The notes below the pieces were generated by a model that was given only the letters and a program-made list of their open reading frames with translations, made no database searches and had not been told where the DNA came from. Positions 8,065-15,505 of a DNA stretch of 64,000 bases are shown piece by piece. The position numbers and the translations under genes were made by a program. The DNA lies in contig JBDNFW010000017.1 of NCBI GenBank assembly GCA_041689615.1, positions 1 to 64,000 of the forward strand, given 5' to 3'. Position 1 is the stretch's first letter, and every line of letters begins with the position of its first letter. Source of the DNA: UBA7359 sp041689615 (GTDB lineage Bacteria; Pseudomonadota; Gammaproteobacteria; Eutrophobiales; Eutrophobiaceae).

Positions 8065-9852
8065 ATGAATAACACAGTAAAAAAACATACATCAGAAACC
8101 AGGCTTAATCTCGCCTATATTCTTGATCTGCTTGAGAAAGAGGGTCTAATTAAATCACAACAACGTGTCCAATTGTCTAATATCAGCACTGACCAAACAA
8201 AAATCCAGATTCATCCATTAATATCAGTAGCCGAACAAGGCTGGCAGTCTTCTACAAAACCTAGTTATCCTTTAAGTCTTGAAACATTAACTAAATGGTT
8301 AGCAGAAAAAACAAACCAGACCTATTTACGCATCGATCCTTTAAAAATTGATGTACAAAAAACAACTTCAATTGTCTCTCAGGCTTATGCTGCAAAATTA
8401 AAAATACTACCGGTAGAGGTTAATGAAACAGATCTGACTATTGCAACTTGTGAACCTTTTATTACCGCATGGGAAACTGAACTTGAACGTATTGTAAAGT
8501 TAAAAATTAAACGTGTCTTTATTAACCCACGAGATCTAGAACGTTACTTAATCGAGTTCTATGGCATAAGTAAATCGATTATCGGCGCTACAAACCAAAA
8601 AAAAGATGAACCTATTGCACTGATTCAAAATTTTGAGCAACTGGTTAAGATGGGAAAATCTGGAGAACCCGATGCTAATGATCAACATATCGTTAGTATT
8701 GTTGACTGGTTACTACAATTTGCCTTTGAACAACGTGCCAGTGACATTCATCTCGAACCTCGAAGAGAAAAAGGACGTATTCGCTTTAGAATTGACAGTG
8801 TTTTACATATTGTTCACGAACTGCCTGTGTCTTTAATGGGCGCTATTACCAGCCGTTTAAAATCATTAGGTCGGATGGATGTGACTGATCGTCGACGACC
8901 ACAAGATGGCCGAGTAAAAACGATAACACCTTCAGGACAAGAAGTTGAAATGCGCTTGTCTACCATGCCGACAACATTCGGCGAAAAACTGGTCATACGT
9001 ATTTTTGATCCTGAAATGCTTGTCAAAACTTACCAAGAACTTGGATTCACTCAGCATGATCAAAAGCAGTTGAAAGAAATGTTAGATAACCCACATGGAA
9101 TCGTGCTTATTACCGGCCCAACCGGTTCAGGTAAAACAACCACTTTATATTCAGCCTTGAATCAAATTGCCAGACCAGAAGTCAATATATGTACGATTGA
9201 AGATCCGATTGAAATGGTTGATCCACAGTTTAATCAAATGCAAGTACAAAAAGCGATTGATGTTGACTTTGCATCCGGTGTTAGAACATTACTTAGACAA
9301 GATCCCGACATTATAATGATTGGAGAAATTCGCGACCGTGAAACAGCCGATGTTGCTATTCAAGCAGCACTTACTGGCCACCTTGTCTTATCCAGTTTAC
9401 ATACAAATGATGCACCTTCTGCAATCACTCGATTAATTGATATCGGCATGCAACCTTTTTTATTAAAAGCAACAATACAAGGCATCGTTGCACAAAGGTT
9501 ATTGAGAACATTATGCGTGCATTGCAAAGAACTTGTTGATACAGATGAACAAAGCTGGAAAGAATTTGCCAGTCCTAATAAATTAAAAATGCCGCCCAAA
9601 ATATGTAAGCCTGTTGGTTGCGATGAATGTCGACACACGGGTTACATGGGACGCGCTGGCATCTATGAAATCTTAACGATGAATCCAACACTTAGAGAAA
9701 ATATTACAGCGCATACAGACATTGATACCTTGCGTGAAGTTGCTATAAAAACGGGGATGCGTCCATTAAAAATAGGTGGCGCACAAAAAGTAGCAGATGG
9801 ACTTACTACACTCGAGGAAGTTTATACTGTACTACCGCAAAATCAGGTTTAG
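8065..9852 (+). CDS. Orphan GspE/PilB-type secretion/pilus ATPase
   Basis: This hexameric AAA-type traffic ATPase of about 595 residues has an N-terminal GspE_N-like domain (about 70-170) followed by the catalytic core. Motifs are ASDIHLEP, Walker A GPTGSGKTT (near 352-360), the Asp box CTIEDPIE, the Walker B segment DPDIIMIGEIRD and the His box TGHLVLSSLHTND. A zinc tetracysteine follows (CVHC near 485-488 and CDEC near 520-523). It should power assembly of a type II secretion or type IV pilus pseudopilin fibre, but no pilin, GspF/PilC or secretin gene is adjacent. A GTG lies one codon upstream; the ATG is preferred. It is convergent with xerD. Confidence 0.85.
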   Translation: MNNTVKKHTSETRLNLAYILDLLEKEGLIKSQQRVQLSNISTDQTKIQIHPLISVAEQGWQSSTKPSYPLSLETLTKWLAEKTNQTYLRIDPLKIDVQKTTSIVSQAYAAKLKILPVEVNETDLTIATCEPFITAWETELERIVKLKIKRVFINPRDLERYLIEFYGISKSIIGATNQKKDEPIALIQNFEQLVKMGKSGEPDANDQHIVSIVDWLLQFAFEQRASDIHLEPRREKGRIRFRIDSVLHIVHELPVSLMGAITSRLKSLGRMDVTDRRRPQDGRVKTITPSGQEVEMRLSTMPTTFGEKLVIRIFDPEMLVKTYQELGFTQHDQKQLKEMLDNPHGIVLITGPTGSGKTTTLYSALNQIARPEVNICTIEDPIEMVDPQFNQMQVQKAIDVDFASGVRTLLRQDPDIIMIGEIRDRETADVAIQAALTGHLVLSSLHTNDAPSAITRLIDIGMQPFLLKATIQGIVAQRLLRTLCVHCKELVDTDEQSWKEFASPNKLKMPPKICKPVGCDECRHTGYMGRAGIYEILTMNPTLRENITAHTDIDTLREVAIKTGMRPLKIGGAQKVADGLTTLEEVYTVLPQNQV

Positions 9853-9863
9853 AAATTCTAAAA

Positions 9864-10784
9864 CTATCCTCGCGGATGATGTTCACTATGCAAATCCTTT
9901 AGTCTTTCTCTGGCAACATGGGTATAGATTTGTGTTGTTGATATATCACTATGACCTAATAACATTTGCACGACTCTAAGATCGGCACCATGATTAATAA
10001 GATGTGTTGCGAAAGCATGACGAAGAACATGCGGAGACAATGTTTTGTTAATCCCTGCAATAACAGTATAGCGTTTAATCATGTGCCAAAAGGTTTGACG
10101 CGTCATTGCTTTGCCTCGTTTGCTTGGAAACAACGCATCGGACATTGATTTTTTTAATATTTCATTTCTTGAAAAAGAAAGGTATTGATCTATAGACTGT
10201 GTCGCTTCTTCGCCCAAAGGTACCAGGCGTTCTTTATTGCCCTTCCCCGTTACACGAACAACGCCTTGTCTTAAATTAACTTGCTGAAGCGTAAGACCAA
10301 CAAGTTCTGAAACTCGTAAACCAGTTGCATACAATACTTCCAACATACATTTATCACGAAGACCAAGCATGTCTTCTGTATCAGGCGCTTCAAGTAACGC
10401 TTCTACTTCAGATTCCGTTAATGTTTTTGGTAAGGAACGTCCGAGTCTAGGCGCATCAACATTGCTTACCGGATTATATTTTATTTGATCTTCTCTAAGC
10501 AGATATTCATACAAACGACGCAAACTGGATAATCGTCTGGCAACCGTTCTTGCTGAATTACTTTCTGACAAGGCTAAATAAGCAAGTATCTCGTTCGCCT
10601 GTACTTTAACTAAGTCAATATGTTGTTGTTGTAACCAAGACGAAAATTTATACAAATCACTACGATAGGCAGATAAGGTATTGTCACTTAAACCGCGTTC
10701 CATCCATAAAGCATCGAGAAACGAGTCGATAACTTGTTTAGATTGATTTAATGATTCCAATGAATTTTTAGGAGTCTGATCCAT
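9864..10784 (-). CDS. xerD: Site-specific tyrosine recombinase XerD
   Basis: XerD acts with XerC at dif to resolve chromosome dimers at division. The 306-residue protein has an N-terminal SAM-like core-binding domain (IDSFLDALWMERGLSDNTLSAYRSDL) and a C-terminal catalytic domain. The catalytic residues are visible: Arg in TGLRVSEL, Lys in TGKGNKERLVPL, the HxxR box in LSPHVLRHAFATHL, the His in LLGHSDIST and the Tyr in TQIYTHV. The ATG at 10784 is chosen over a TTG two codons upstream. It lies downstream of rplS on the same strand but behind a hairpin. Confidence 0.93.
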   Translation of the reverse strand: MDQTPKNSLESLNQSKQVIDSFLDALWMERGLSDNTLSAYRSDLYKFSSWLQQQHIDLVKVQANEILAYLALSESNSARTVARRLSSLRRLYEYLLREDQIKYNPVSNVDAPRLGRSLPKTLTESEVEALLEAPDTEDMLGLRDKCMLEVLYATGLRVSELVGLTLQQVNLRQGVVRVTGKGNKERLVPLGEEATQSIDQYLSFSRNEILKKSMSDALFPSKRGKAMTRQTFWHMIKRYTVIAGINKTLSPHVLRHAFATHLINHGADLRVVQMLLGHSDISTTQIYTHVARERLKDLHSEHHPRG

Positions 10785-10826
10785 TTGCAAGTAACCATGA
10801 CTTGAATGAATCAGATTTTACAGATA

Positions 10827-10848
10827 CCGGGCTAGATAACCAGCCCGG
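10827..10848 (-). terminator. Hairpin downstream of rplS
   Basis: The inverted repeat CCGGGCT / AGCCCGG with an 8-base loop lies 10 bases past the rplS stop. The tail on the minus strand is only partly U-rich, so this may be a weak terminator. Confidence 0.55.
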
Positions 10849-10858
10849 CATAAAGATA

Positions 10859-11215
10859 TTAAGACTTGGCTTTAATTTTTTCCTTAATACGTGCTGCTTT
10901 ACCACGAAGATCACGCATGTAATACAACTTAGCACGACGAACATCACCACGGCGTTTAACTTCAATTTCAGCAACCATAGGACTGTAGGTCTGGAAAACA
11001 CGTTCAACACCTTCACCAGAAGAAATCTTACGAACGGTAAAGGATGAATTTATTCCGCGATTTTTTTTCGCAATCACAACACCTTCGAAAGCCTGTAAAC
11101 GTTCGCGGTCGCCTTCTTTTACTTTTACCTGAACGACAATAGTATCACCCGGTGCAAACTCAGGGATTTCACGTGTCATTTGTTCAGCGTCGAGTTGTTC
11201 GATTATGTTCGCCAT
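10859..11215 (-). CDS. rplS: 50S ribosomal protein L19
   Basis: L19 sits at the 30S-50S interface. The 118-residue sequence is standard: PEFAPGDTIVVQVKVKEG, RLQAFEGVVIAKKNRG, SFTVRKISSGEGVERVF and a C-terminal RRAKLYYMRDLRGKAARIKE. It is the last gene of rpsP-rimM-trmD-rplS and lies 38 bases after trmD. Confidence 0.97.
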   Translation of the reverse strand: MANIIEQLDAEQMTREIPEFAPGDTIVVQVKVKEGDRERLQAFEGVVIAKKNRGINSSFTVRKISSGEGVERVFQTYSPMVAEIEVKRRGDVRRAKLYYMRDLRGKAARIKEKIKAKS

Positions 11216-11253
11216 TTTAATACTCCAATCACATATCCAATATTAGTTGTTCT

Positions 11254-11997
11254 TCAAGATTGTTCAGTTTCAGTAATAAATTCCTGTAACAACCCTTTCT
11301 GTTCATCATTGAGTTCAATAGACTCAATTAAATCTGGTCGACTCCGCCAGGTCTTACCCAGCGCCTGCTTCAAACGCCAACGACGTATATTCTCATGATT
11401 ACCGCTGAGTAAAACTTCAGGTACCGAATAACCATTAACTTGTTCAGGGCGCGTATAATGCGGATAGTCCAGCAAACCGTCAACAAATGAATCTTCATTG
11501 GCCGAATCCTCATGCCCCAAAACGCCGGGTAAGGTTCTACATACACTATCAATCAACACCATTGCGGCAAGTTCACCACCACTGAGAACATAATCGCCTA
11601 TCGACCATTCCTCATCTACTTCAGCATTGATAATACGTTCATCGATACCTTCATAACGCCCTGATACTAGTATCATTCCGCTACGCTTAGACAGTTCATT
11701 AACACCACTTTGGTCTAAACGTCTGCCTTGTGGTGATAAATAAATCACCTTTGCATCCGGTTGTGCCTGCTTCGCCTTGGTAATGGCAGAGCATACTGGC
11801 TCATACATCATTACCATACCTGGTCCACCGCCATAAGGTCGGTCATCAACCGTCTTATGTTTATCTGCTGTGTAATCGCGTGGATTCCAACTTCTAAACC
11901 CAAGCAGTTCATCTGACACTGCGCGACCGATAACACCATGCTCTAATACCGAAACAAACATCTCCGGAAAAAGCGTAATAACATCAAGCTGATACAT
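11254..11997 (-). CDS. trmD: tRNA (guanine-37-N1)-methyltransferase
   Basis: TrmD methylates G37 next to the anticodon using SAM and prevents frameshifting. The 247-residue protein has the SPOUT deep-trefoil-knot signatures: DVITLFPEMF, RPYGGGPGMVM, YLSPQGRRLDQ, LVSGRYEGIDER and EEWSIGDYVLSGGELAA. Only the leader is unusual: a palindromic element of about 160 bp separates it from rimM and ends right at its start codon, so no clear ribosome-binding site outside that element is visible. Confidence 0.96.
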   Translation of the reverse strand: MYQLDVITLFPEMFVSVLEHGVIGRAVSDELLGFRSWNPRDYTADKHKTVDDRPYGGGPGMVMMYEPVCSAITKAKQAQPDAKVIYLSPQGRRLDQSGVNELSKRSGMILVSGRYEGIDERIINAEVDEEWSIGDYVLSGGELAAMVLIDSVCRTLPGVLGHEDSANEDSFVDGLLDYPHYTRPEQVNGYSVPEVLLSGNHENIRRWRLKQALGKTWRSRPDLIESIELNDEQKGLLQEFITETEQS

Positions 11998-12161
11998 AAG
12001 AGGCTGTTCGGCAATAAGTGAACCGGCTGCAAATTCCTCTTTTCGGCCTATTTAAATGCTCAATTTCGTTAAATAGACTGACTATTCGCCTCAATCGAGC
12101 ATTTAAATAGACTCGAAAAGAAATATTTTCGCTTCGATTCATTATTCCCGAATAGCCTCTT
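11998..12161. repeat. Palindromic foldback element between rimM and trmD
   Basis: The whole 164-bp interval is self-complementary. The outer arms AAGAGGCTGTTCGG and CCGAATAGCCTCTT pair, as do the inner arms CTATTTAAATGCTC (ends 12061) and GAGCATTTAAATAG (starts 12097). A small AATAG..CTATT hairpin lies in the middle. The right tip overlaps the rimM stop codon and the left tip abuts the trmD start. In RNA it would form one long, imperfect hairpin inside the operon. This could be a MITE or a processing/attenuation structure. Confidence 0.75.
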
Positions 12162-12681
12162 ATTCTTCAATTTGCCAATCGACATGCATTGTCTTGGCAA
12201 TCAAATCAACTTGTTTTACATAAACATCCATCACTAATGGAATCAATATGTTCTTTTTGTTCTCGCCATCCTTGCTTATAACAAGCACATCGTTTGCACC
12301 TGTTTCGGTAACCTTACTGATTTTGCCTAAACTAATTTCGTCCTGATTAAAAACATTAAGACCGATTAAATCATGCCAATAATACTCACCTTCTTCCAAA
12401 GCCGGGAGTTGTTCGCGTGTTATTGCTATATCACAATCCATATAAAGACGCGCATCTTCAGGGTTTTCTATGCCTGGCATTTTTACCAATAACCGTTCAC
12501 CGCGCTGTTGAGACTCTTCTATCTCAATCTCCTGCCATGTGTCATTTACATGGATCAGCCAAGGCGAATAAGTAAAAATGTTTTCTTTGGGTCGGGTATA
12601 CGACATGATTTTCAACCAACCTCGCAAACCATGCGCCCCGCCAATATGACCAACAATGACTTGTGGCTTATCTTCCTGCAT
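12160..12681 (-). CDS. rimM: Ribosome maturation factor RimM
   Basis: RimM binds S19 and assists 30S head maturation. The 173-residue protein has the N-terminal RimM beta-barrel (VGHIGGAHGLRGWLKIMSYT, GIENPEDARLYMDCDIAI) and a C-terminal PRC-barrel (YYWHDLIGLNVFN, NILIPLVMDVYVKQVDLIAKTM). The terminal residues HVDWQIEE are encoded next to, and the stop codon overlaps, the foldback element that follows. It follows rpsP by 64 bases. Confidence 0.94.
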   Translation of the reverse strand: MQEDKPQVIVGHIGGAHGLRGWLKIMSYTRPKENIFTYSPWLIHVNDTWQEIEIEESQQRGERLLVKMPGIENPEDARLYMDCDIAITREQLPALEEGEYYWHDLIGLNVFNQDEISLGKISKVTETGANDVLVISKDGENKKNILIPLVMDVYVKQVDLIAKTMHVDWQIEE

Positions 12682-12745
12682 TAAAAATCTTAATGCCGTC
12701 TTCTGCCTAAATCAAAAACAACTTAAGCAATCGTTTTAGCTTTAA

Positions 12746-13000
12746 TTACGCCGCAACTGATGCGGTGTTACTTTTAATCAATTTTGAAACGCGGTCAGAT
12801 ATTTGCACACCTTGTGAAACCCAATAATCAACACGTTCCATTTCTATCTTAAATAGAACTTCTTGACCTGTCGCAGATGGGTTGAAAAAACCAATACGTT
12901 CAAGTGGACGACCACTAAGCTTTTTACGGCTATCAATAACTACAATGTGATAATAAGGGTTTCTTTTTGCGCCTGTATTAGACAATCTAATTGTTACCAT
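12746..13000 (-). CDS. rpsP: 30S ribosomal protein S16
   Basis: The 84-residue S16 is complete: MVTIRLSNTGAKRNPYYHIVV, DSRKKLSGRPLERIGFFNP and ERVDYWVSQGVQISDRVSKL. It is the first gene of the rpsP-rimM-trmD-rplS operon. AGAGG lies upstream of the ATG. A candidate promoter lies about 70 bases upstream. Confidence 0.97.
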   Translation of the reverse strand: MVTIRLSNTGAKRNPYYHIVVIDSRKKLSGRPLERIGFFNPSATGQEVLFKIEMERVDYWVSQGVQISDRVSKLIKSNTASVAA

Positions 13001-13069
13001 CTATCTGATGACCTCTATAAAATTCTGAATTACTGCGGGAAGAACATTCCCCGCTCGAAAAAAGGCGCT

Positions 13070-13075
13070 ATTGTA
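13070..13075 (-). promoter_or_regulatory. Candidate -10 element for the rpsP operon
   Basis: TACAAT on the minus strand is followed by the GC-rich discriminator AGCGCC, a feature of growth-rate-controlled ribosomal promoters. The -35 is poor (TTTCTT at a 16-bp spacing), so the call is tentative. Confidence 0.35.
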
Positions 13076-13241
13076 CGTAAAAACACCGAAAAAGAAAGTA
13101 AAGACAGTAGTTTTGCGCCATGTAAAATGCCACTAAGTATAGTTGATAAAATTAGCCTTAAAAACACTCAATGATATAATAATAAATTACTCATAATATC
13201 AATCTATCATATTGATTAATATATTTTTTTAAAAGGCTCTT

Positions 13242-13823
13242 ATGAACTTACTTGAACAGAAAAAACAGCTTAGAACACTGATAAAACAGCGTCGCTCGAC
13301 ACTCTCAGTGGCAAGTCGTGCCAAGATGAGTCAACAAATTATCCAGTTTCTGCATGAAATTGATGAATTTAATCATGCAAAAAGCATCTTTTGCTACATA
13401 TCCTACCTGGATGAAGTTGATACTCAGCCGCTGATATCGCAGTTTTTAGAACAAAAATTAGCCTTGGCAGTACCTAAAATCATGGGAAAAACAGAAATGT
13501 TAGCTATTCCTCTCAAAGATTTATCCGATCTGGAATCCGATAAAATGGGTATTTTGACGCCTAAATCCAATCAAGCGGCAAATTATAATTTTGATGTTGT
13601 CATTACGCCTGGTCTGGGGTTCACTGAACGAGGAGATCGGCTTGGCTATGGTCGCGGATATTATGATCGTTGGTTTTCAAAAAATAAGGTCAAAACTAAA
13701 ATCGGTGTTGCCTTTGAGGTTCAAATCGTTGATGAACTGCCTTTAGAAAAAACTGATATGCCGCTTGATATGTTAATTACAGAGAAACGTATTATTGATT
13801 TAAGAAATTCCTCTTCTGATTAA
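13242..13823 (+). CDS. 5-formyltetrahydrofolate cyclo-ligase
   Basis: This ATP-dependent enzyme converts 5-formyl-THF to 5,10-methenyl-THF and so returns folate to the one-carbon pool. At 193 residues it is normal in length. The N-terminal helix carries KKQLRTLIKQRRSTLS, and the phosphate/substrate motif PGLGFTERGDRLGYGRGYYDRW is intact. AGG precedes the ATG. In many gammaproteobacteria a 6S RNA precedes this gene; I do not see one in the 240 bases upstream. The gene is also known as ygfA/fau in E. coli. Confidence 0.92.
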   Translation: MNLLEQKKQLRTLIKQRRSTLSVASRAKMSQQIIQFLHEIDEFNHAKSIFCYISYLDEVDTQPLISQFLEQKLALAVPKIMGKTEMLAIPLKDLSDLESDKMGILTPKSNQAANYNFDVVITPGLGFTERGDRLGYGRGYYDRWFSKNKVKTKIGVAFEVQIVDELPLEKTDMPLDMLITEKRIIDLRNSSSD

Positions 13824-13827
13824 TGAT

Positions 13828-14535
13828 TCAATCAGAATCAAATTTTGCCAATTCAACTAATAATGTTGCTTTGCCCAAAGCTTTACGTTTTGCCGTTTCC
13901 AATCGCTCCATCTTAACCAGACCAACACCGAGCGCATACCAGTTGGTTTGCTCAACGCTAACCATCGTTATGCCATGATTACCTAGATCTTTAAAATCAA
14001 AACCTTCCATTGAGACTTTCATACAATTATAAAAACGTCCTGCTGAAACAGTAACAGTTTCATTCAATGATTCGATTTTTACTTCTATGGGGATTTCGAC
14101 AATAAGTTCAAAGGCTGATTTTTGTGAAGGTACTGTCTTTTTTAACAATTTCGTTAATGTTGTATCCTCCCACTCAGTACCTACTATTAATTTACTAGGA
14201 AGAATAAGTTGTCTATCTTCATGAAACTCAGGATTAATAGTTTGAGTATCCTTATTACCTAAATAATAAATACCTTCATCTGAATTTTCATAATATAGAA
14301 TCGACCCATCAAGTGATTGTCTCAAATAAACAGGCGTTCCATTTAATTCATCTTCACCAAGATTCTTAAATATATATTTTTGATTTAACAATCCATCTTG
14401 AGTTTCCAATACAACATCGTATTGCCACTTAACTCCTTTATTAAGTGGAAAGTATGAATTGTCATGTTTAGAACAACTGACGCATAGAAAGAATAAAAAA
14501 AGACAAAAAACTTTAAAATAATTTTGTTTAAACAT
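13828..14535 (-). CDS. Predicted lipoprotein, unknown function
   Basis: This 235-residue protein has a lipoprotein signal ending in the lipobox LCVSC, with the lipidated Cys at about 21. After it comes YFPLNKGVKWQYDVVLETQDG, a pattern of small extracytoplasmic beta-rich proteins, then repeated beta segments and a WYALGVGLVKMER motif near the C-terminus. There is no Asp at +2 of the Cys (SKHD), so outer-membrane sorting is expected. It overlaps the end of the BASS transporter gene by 8 bases, indicating co-expression. The function is unknown. Confidence 0.75.
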   Translation of the reverse strand: MFKQNYFKVFCLFLFFLCVSCSKHDNSYFPLNKGVKWQYDVVLETQDGLLNQKYIFKNLGEDELNGTPVYLRQSLDGSILYYENSDEGIYYLGNKDTQTINPEFHEDRQLILPSKLIVGTEWEDTTLTKLLKKTVPSQKSAFELIVEIPIEVKIESLNETVTVSAGRFYNCMKVSMEGFDFKDLGNHGITMVSVEQTNWYALGVGLVKMERLETAKRKALGKATLLVELAKFDSD

Positions 14536-15436
14536 CTTTCTTTGACCAGAACGAAGCTAATATTGAACCAGTAATATTATGCCAAACACTAAATAATGCA
14601 CCGGGTAATGCAGCCACAGCAGAAAAATATTGATTTGCCAGAACAACTGCTAAGCCTGAATTTTGCATTCCAACCTCAATAGACAGTGTTTTACAAATTG
14701 TTTCGTCATAACCCAATAATTTAGGAATACTATAGCCTGCAATCAAACCAAACAGATTATGCAAAGCAACTGCAAAAAATAATAACCATCCCAATTCAAA
14801 TAAGTGCGCCTGGTTTTTGGCAACAATTACGCCAATAATAAAGATAATTGATAATACCGAAATCAAAGGTAAATATGATTTAATTTTATCAAGTCGCTGT
14901 TGAAAATAAGTATTGATCAGGACTCCGGTTAAAACAGGAAGAATAACTATCAGAAACAAACTCTTCATCATATTGCTTACTGGAACAACAATACTTTGAT
15001 CAACATAAAATGATGTAATCAAAGGCGTTAAAATCACCGCTAATAAAGTAGAAACTGCGGTTAAAGAAATAGACAACGCCACATTAGCTCTGGCTAAAAA
15101 ACAAATTACATTTGAAGCTGTTCCGCCTGGGCAAGCGCCAACCAGAATCATTCCTGTTGCTAACAGAATGGGTAAATTTAAAATAGTCGATAACAACCAT
15201 GCAATTAACGGCATAATGATGTATTGCATGGAAACACCAATGAATATTAATGCAGGTTGTTCTAACACACGTTTAAAATCAGCAGGTTTTAATGTCATCC
15301 CCATCGAAAACATAACCAGCCCTAACAAAGGTACGATTGCCTTACCACCGTCGGCTAACAATGCTGGATAAAACATGGCGATAACAGAGACTAACACTGC
15401 GCCAACAGGTAAAAGTAAAACACTGCGACTTTCCAT
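14528..15436 (-). CDS. Bile acid:sodium symporter (BASS) family transporter
   Basis: This 302-residue integral membrane protein has about nine to ten hydrophobic segments. It carries BASS signatures: LGLVMFSMGMTLKPADF, the crossover helix GMILVGACPGGTASNVICFLA, and SIEVGMQNSGLAVVLANQYF near the C-terminus. Such proteins couple sodium entry to uptake of organic anions; the bacterial substrate cannot be read from the sequence. It is co-transcribed with the downstream lipoprotein gene and divergent from a PQQ quinoprotein gene. Confidence 0.85.
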   Translation of the reverse strand: MESRSVLLLPVGAVLVSVIAMFYPALLADGGKAIVPLLGLVMFSMGMTLKPADFKRVLEQPALIFIGVSMQYIIMPLIAWLLSTILNLPILLATGMILVGACPGGTASNVICFLARANVALSISLTAVSTLLAVILTPLITSFYVDQSIVVPVSNMMKSLFLIVILPVLTGVLINTYFQQRLDKIKSYLPLISVLSIIFIIGVIVAKNQAHLFELGWLLFFAVALHNLFGLIAGYSIPKLLGYDETICKTLSIEVGMQNSGLAVVLANQYFSAVAALPGALFSVWHNITGSILASFWSKKDV

Positions 15437-15505
15437 ATAATGGCTCTATTTCAATGATTCTTATTTCTCAGCTACACTTTAACAAAATACACTTCAGGGA
15501 AAACA

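Noticed and set aside
13001..13241. Possible 6S RNA gene upstream of the folate cyclo-ligase
   Set aside because: The interval lacks a long closing stem and the central-bubble pattern, and is mostly AT-rich; nothing resembles 6S RNA.
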